Assembly (NCBI RefSeq): GCF_001625305.1 | Contig: NW_017802491.1 | Location: forward strand, 628,902 to 692,901 | Length of the DNA stretch: 64,000 nt | Origin: Branchiostoma belcheri | Lineage: Eukaryota; Chordata; Leptocardii; Amphioxiformes; Branchiostomatidae | Direction: 5' to 3' | Position numbers and translations under genes: made by a program | Notes under the pieces: generated by a model | Seen by the model: only the letters and a program-made list of their open reading frames with translations | Told to the model about the DNA's origin: nothing | Database searches by the model: none | Part shown: piece by piece, positions 61,271 to 64,000 of the stretch | How the letters are laid out: every line of letters begins with the position of its first letter | How positions within the stretch are numbered: position 1 is the first letter of the stretch

Positions 61271-63195
61271 TAACTATGTCCTGAATATGCCTGAGAAAGT
61301 GTACAGCATGCCAACCTTCTAATTCCATCTTGTCCTCTTACTATATGCTTACTTTAATATATATGAGAACCAGGGGAATAATTTGGCGTGGCCAAACCTT
61401 GTCCAAGTCCTTCAACTCGATACTTCTGCGCAAGGGCCGGTGCTCAGTCCCTCGTAAAAATGGTCTCATTTGCACAAATTGTGTATTCCCCTGACAACAA
61501 TTTTAAGGACCAACAATGCACCGAAATTTGGTTCAAGGCATCTTGCGAATTTCTCTCTGGAGCACCCGTGATAAAATGAATGACATTACTAACGTAATTC
61601 TTAATTTAGTTTCCCACACGTCTCCTCCTTGACCCAAGTTGTTGAGCCAAGTGGGAATGACTTCGCGACAAATTTGAAAATCAATCATAATCAGAAATCT
61701 GGTTCAAGGTCTGCATAACGAGGATTCATGTTGGATTTGGAGCATCCTTGGAAAGATGAAGCGCACTTCCTAAGTGTGTGCAGACTGCACCTATGATGAC
61801 AGTTTGTACTGGGAGCTTCCGTTGAAGCACTATTGACAGGTTTACATAAAACAAAATGGCTCTTACAGGTGGTGGAGATTTGAGTGCCATTGATGGGCTG
61901 TCCCTTACATAAATCACTTCTAGAAAATGTCTGAAGAAACACCACATTGTGTGTTCCCTTATTTCATCTTGCTTGGCTTTCATCTTATTTGTCTGGAAAC
62001 CAACAAAATGGATTGCTGTGGCTTAACCAATGTTTTCACACAAAGATGTTATGTAAATCACTCCCAGTAAAGTGTTAGATGATACCATGGAGAGAAGTCT
62101 CTGTCACTGTTTGAATTTATCCAAGCGAGAAATTATCATGACTGAGGGTCTCCTTTCCATCACTTAGAGGCACTAACAAGATATCTATTTTCTTCTTTTA
62201 TCATCTTGTACTCGATGGGCACATTTCCAAGGCAAGTTTTGTATGTCTAAAATTTCATCCACTCCTGATTTGTGCAACACTTACAAGATAAGTCATGATG
62301 TGTGCACATCTACAATAGCCTTAGTTATTGTTACCAACTGAAGGATGTTATATAACCCCCTTGTTGTTGTCTTGTAAAGTGTTACCTATCTTGTAGAATG
62401 CAATATAAATGAAACAACTTGCTACATATTTTGACACAATTCATTGTTATCATTATACTATAAGATACATCTCATAATTTGCTCAAACAGCAGCATTTCT
62501 GTTTGATTGGGCTGCGAACGATCTCCAATTACGAACAAAAATGTCTGATGAAAATGTCAACTTCAACACAAAAATGGCTCCCCTCCCTGCACACATGTTG
62601 TCAGGTTCTTTGCTCACTCCTGCCAGTATAATGAGATGATACACCCACTGAGCGCCTGCCTAATGCAGCAGCATGCACGCCGACCCCTCCCCGACCCTTG
62701 CACTCAGCTGCTTTTACCGAGTCAGCGTGCAGGGAGCTGTTTGTGATCAGCCTTACAAGACTTGACGGCAGGTTTCCACTTGGATTACATATTGGCAGGG
62801 ACTGCAACAACGCATTCTTTAAAAAAAAAACACCTAAAAAATACATAAAAATGCATCTATTATCTGTCCGGTGTAAAAGACATAGACATACTTAGCACTC
62901 TGTGTCTTTTAAGTTAAAACTTTATCCCGAAATTCAATACTTTATAAATGCAAAAATGTATATTACTTTATAAAATGTATACTACTGTATTACTGTAACA
63001 GCAACTTTCAATTTCCATGTACAGCTACTAGTAGTAAATATAGCCCAAGAAGACTTTGAATACTGTATCTTATCTTGTATTACAAACGTAATATGCTATG
63101 TACATTTGAAAATATCCAAACTGAAAATGACCAGAGTGTAAAACTACAACTGAGAACAGAAAGGCGCTACTTGTGGAAGTACTTCTGGGTGTTGG

Positions 63196-63296
63196 TCATG
63201 CTACTTGTGCTATAGGCAGGAAGTGTTGGTAGTAGTTCCGGGTCAGGTCAATCATGAGGTCCTGGGTACACTCAGGCAGCTCACCTGCATACAGGC
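63196..63296 (-). CDS. Probable last coding exon of an unidentified minus-strand gene (partial)
   Basis: On the minus strand an acceptor TTTACAG (at 63303-63297) is followed by a phase-1 frame reading [20 protein letters not shown] then [12 protein letters not shown] and a TGA at 63198-63196. The 32-residue peptide is balanced in composition, with no low-complexity bias, and starts at a good acceptor, so it looks like a real terminal exon. Upstream exons would lie beyond the right edge, since none were recognised at 63300-64000. I do not recognise the protein and name no function. Confidence 0.5.
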
Positions 63297-63303
63297 CTGT
63301 AAA

Positions 63304-64000
63304 CACATCAACATGGACAAGAAAATTATTGAGGCCAAGGAAAAATAATGTTGTGTTTCCTGCTTCAGTCCTGAGAAAATTAGGGTCAGCAGGTCTTATC
63401 TTTGCTTTTGTTTAGACTTTCTCTAGTGATACAACTTATACAATACAATTTAACATAAGTAAAACTTGCATGAGGACACTAAAGTCTTATATTTTCAATG
63501 TCAATGTTGGAAAACTGCTTGTACAATGTTTCATTACAAGAAAAGGTCAATCAGCTAGAAAAATCTATTTCCCTTGCAGGGGTCCACACAAAAAAGGCTA
63601 GGGTTGGCAGTTATTTCTAGGGCCAGTTGGAAAATAGTAAACACAATATTTTTTCCTAGGCCTTATCAGCATGAAAAGGATCACCATTATGGCATGGTTT
63701 TATTTTGTAACATTCTCTGACAGACTCTGACATATTTCAACTCAAATGACTCACAAAATGAAAGTCAAGGACAATTAGGAAAGAACTTGAAAGCAAGGCA
63801 AGAAAGGTCCCAGCATGGTGTAAGAATTACACACAAGCCAGCAGAAGCTGATGCACCTGAATTATGTGTAATTTTGTATCATCAGAAAATGTCAACAAAT
63901 ATCCCAAAACGTTCTCAGTATGGAGTAGCGAGTCCAAATAAATCCAGAAAATAGTAGAAAAATCTTCCGGTGATACATGTATTTTCTCCCTCACTGATCA
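63304..64000. other. Probable intron at right edge
   Basis: AT-rich sequence with no exon-like frame on either strand. It is consistent with the intron before the minus-strand exon at 63196-63296. Confidence 0.4.

Larger units (their letters stand above)
42267..63195. other. About 21-kb gene-poor interval
   Basis: I found no exon with domain support between the Ras-dva stop and the minus-strand exon at 63196. The 3' UTR of Ras-dva may run to an AATAAA at 42845-42850. The interval otherwise holds MITEs (44725-44855, 46497-47061, 49039-49595, 60014-60225), PLE remnants (50545-50770, 53302-53417), tandem arrays (51250-51770, 55815-56190, 57110-58220) and microsatellites, each listed separately. 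The stretches between them are AT-rich with nothing I can interpret. Confidence 0.55.

Overview
This window is eukaryotic nuclear DNA. It has long introns with GT..AG borders, (TG/CA)n microsatellites, several families of inverted-repeat transposons and Penelope-like retroelement fragments. The gene set (NUBP1, a SUEL-lectin/WSC/CUB receptor and a Ras-dva-type small GTPase) together with the repeat landscape fits an invertebrate chordate. A lancelet (Branchiostoma) is my best inference, but the species cannot be read from the sequence. No bacterial operon, CRISPR array, rRNA or tRNA gene was seen.

Layout. 1-3692 is non-coding with a 20-bp tandem repeat and RFX X-box-like palindromes. 3693-9121 (+) is NUBP1, a complete 11-exon cytosolic Fe-S scaffold ATPase of 325 aa. 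9791-15832 (+) is a complete 10-exon type I membrane receptor of 562 aa with the order signal peptide, SUEL-type lectin, WSC, CUB, sushi-like, TM, tyrosine-bearing tail. Its third intron carries a near-perfect 1.3-kb palindromic Penelope-like insertion with a 14-bp target duplication. 18835-21971 (+) is most of a third, unnamed single-pass membrane gene (Cys-rich EGF-like ectodomain, TM, helical cytoplasmic domain) whose first exon I could not fix. 26655-42266 (+) is a three-exon Ras-dva-like GTPase ending in a CKVQ CaaX box, with a 14.5-kb first intron full of MITEs and a duplicated, helically phased CRE module. 42267-63195 is a gene-poor stretch of about 21 kb holding MITEs, Penelope fragments, tandem arrays and microsatellites. 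63196-63296 (-) looks like the last coding exon of a gene that continues beyond the right edge.

The genes do not form a pathway. NUBP1 is housekeeping (cytosolic Fe-S assembly) and has a TISU/YY1-type start with a CRE just upstream. The next two are cell-surface proteins. Ras-dva is a developmental GTPase in the vertebrates where it has been studied. The most informative non-genic signals are three Penelope-like remnants, two with hammerhead-ribozyme-like cores and one a miniature element of about 115 bp; a Mutator-like 9-bp-TSD MITE family; a four-copy foldback family; and the phased CRE array.
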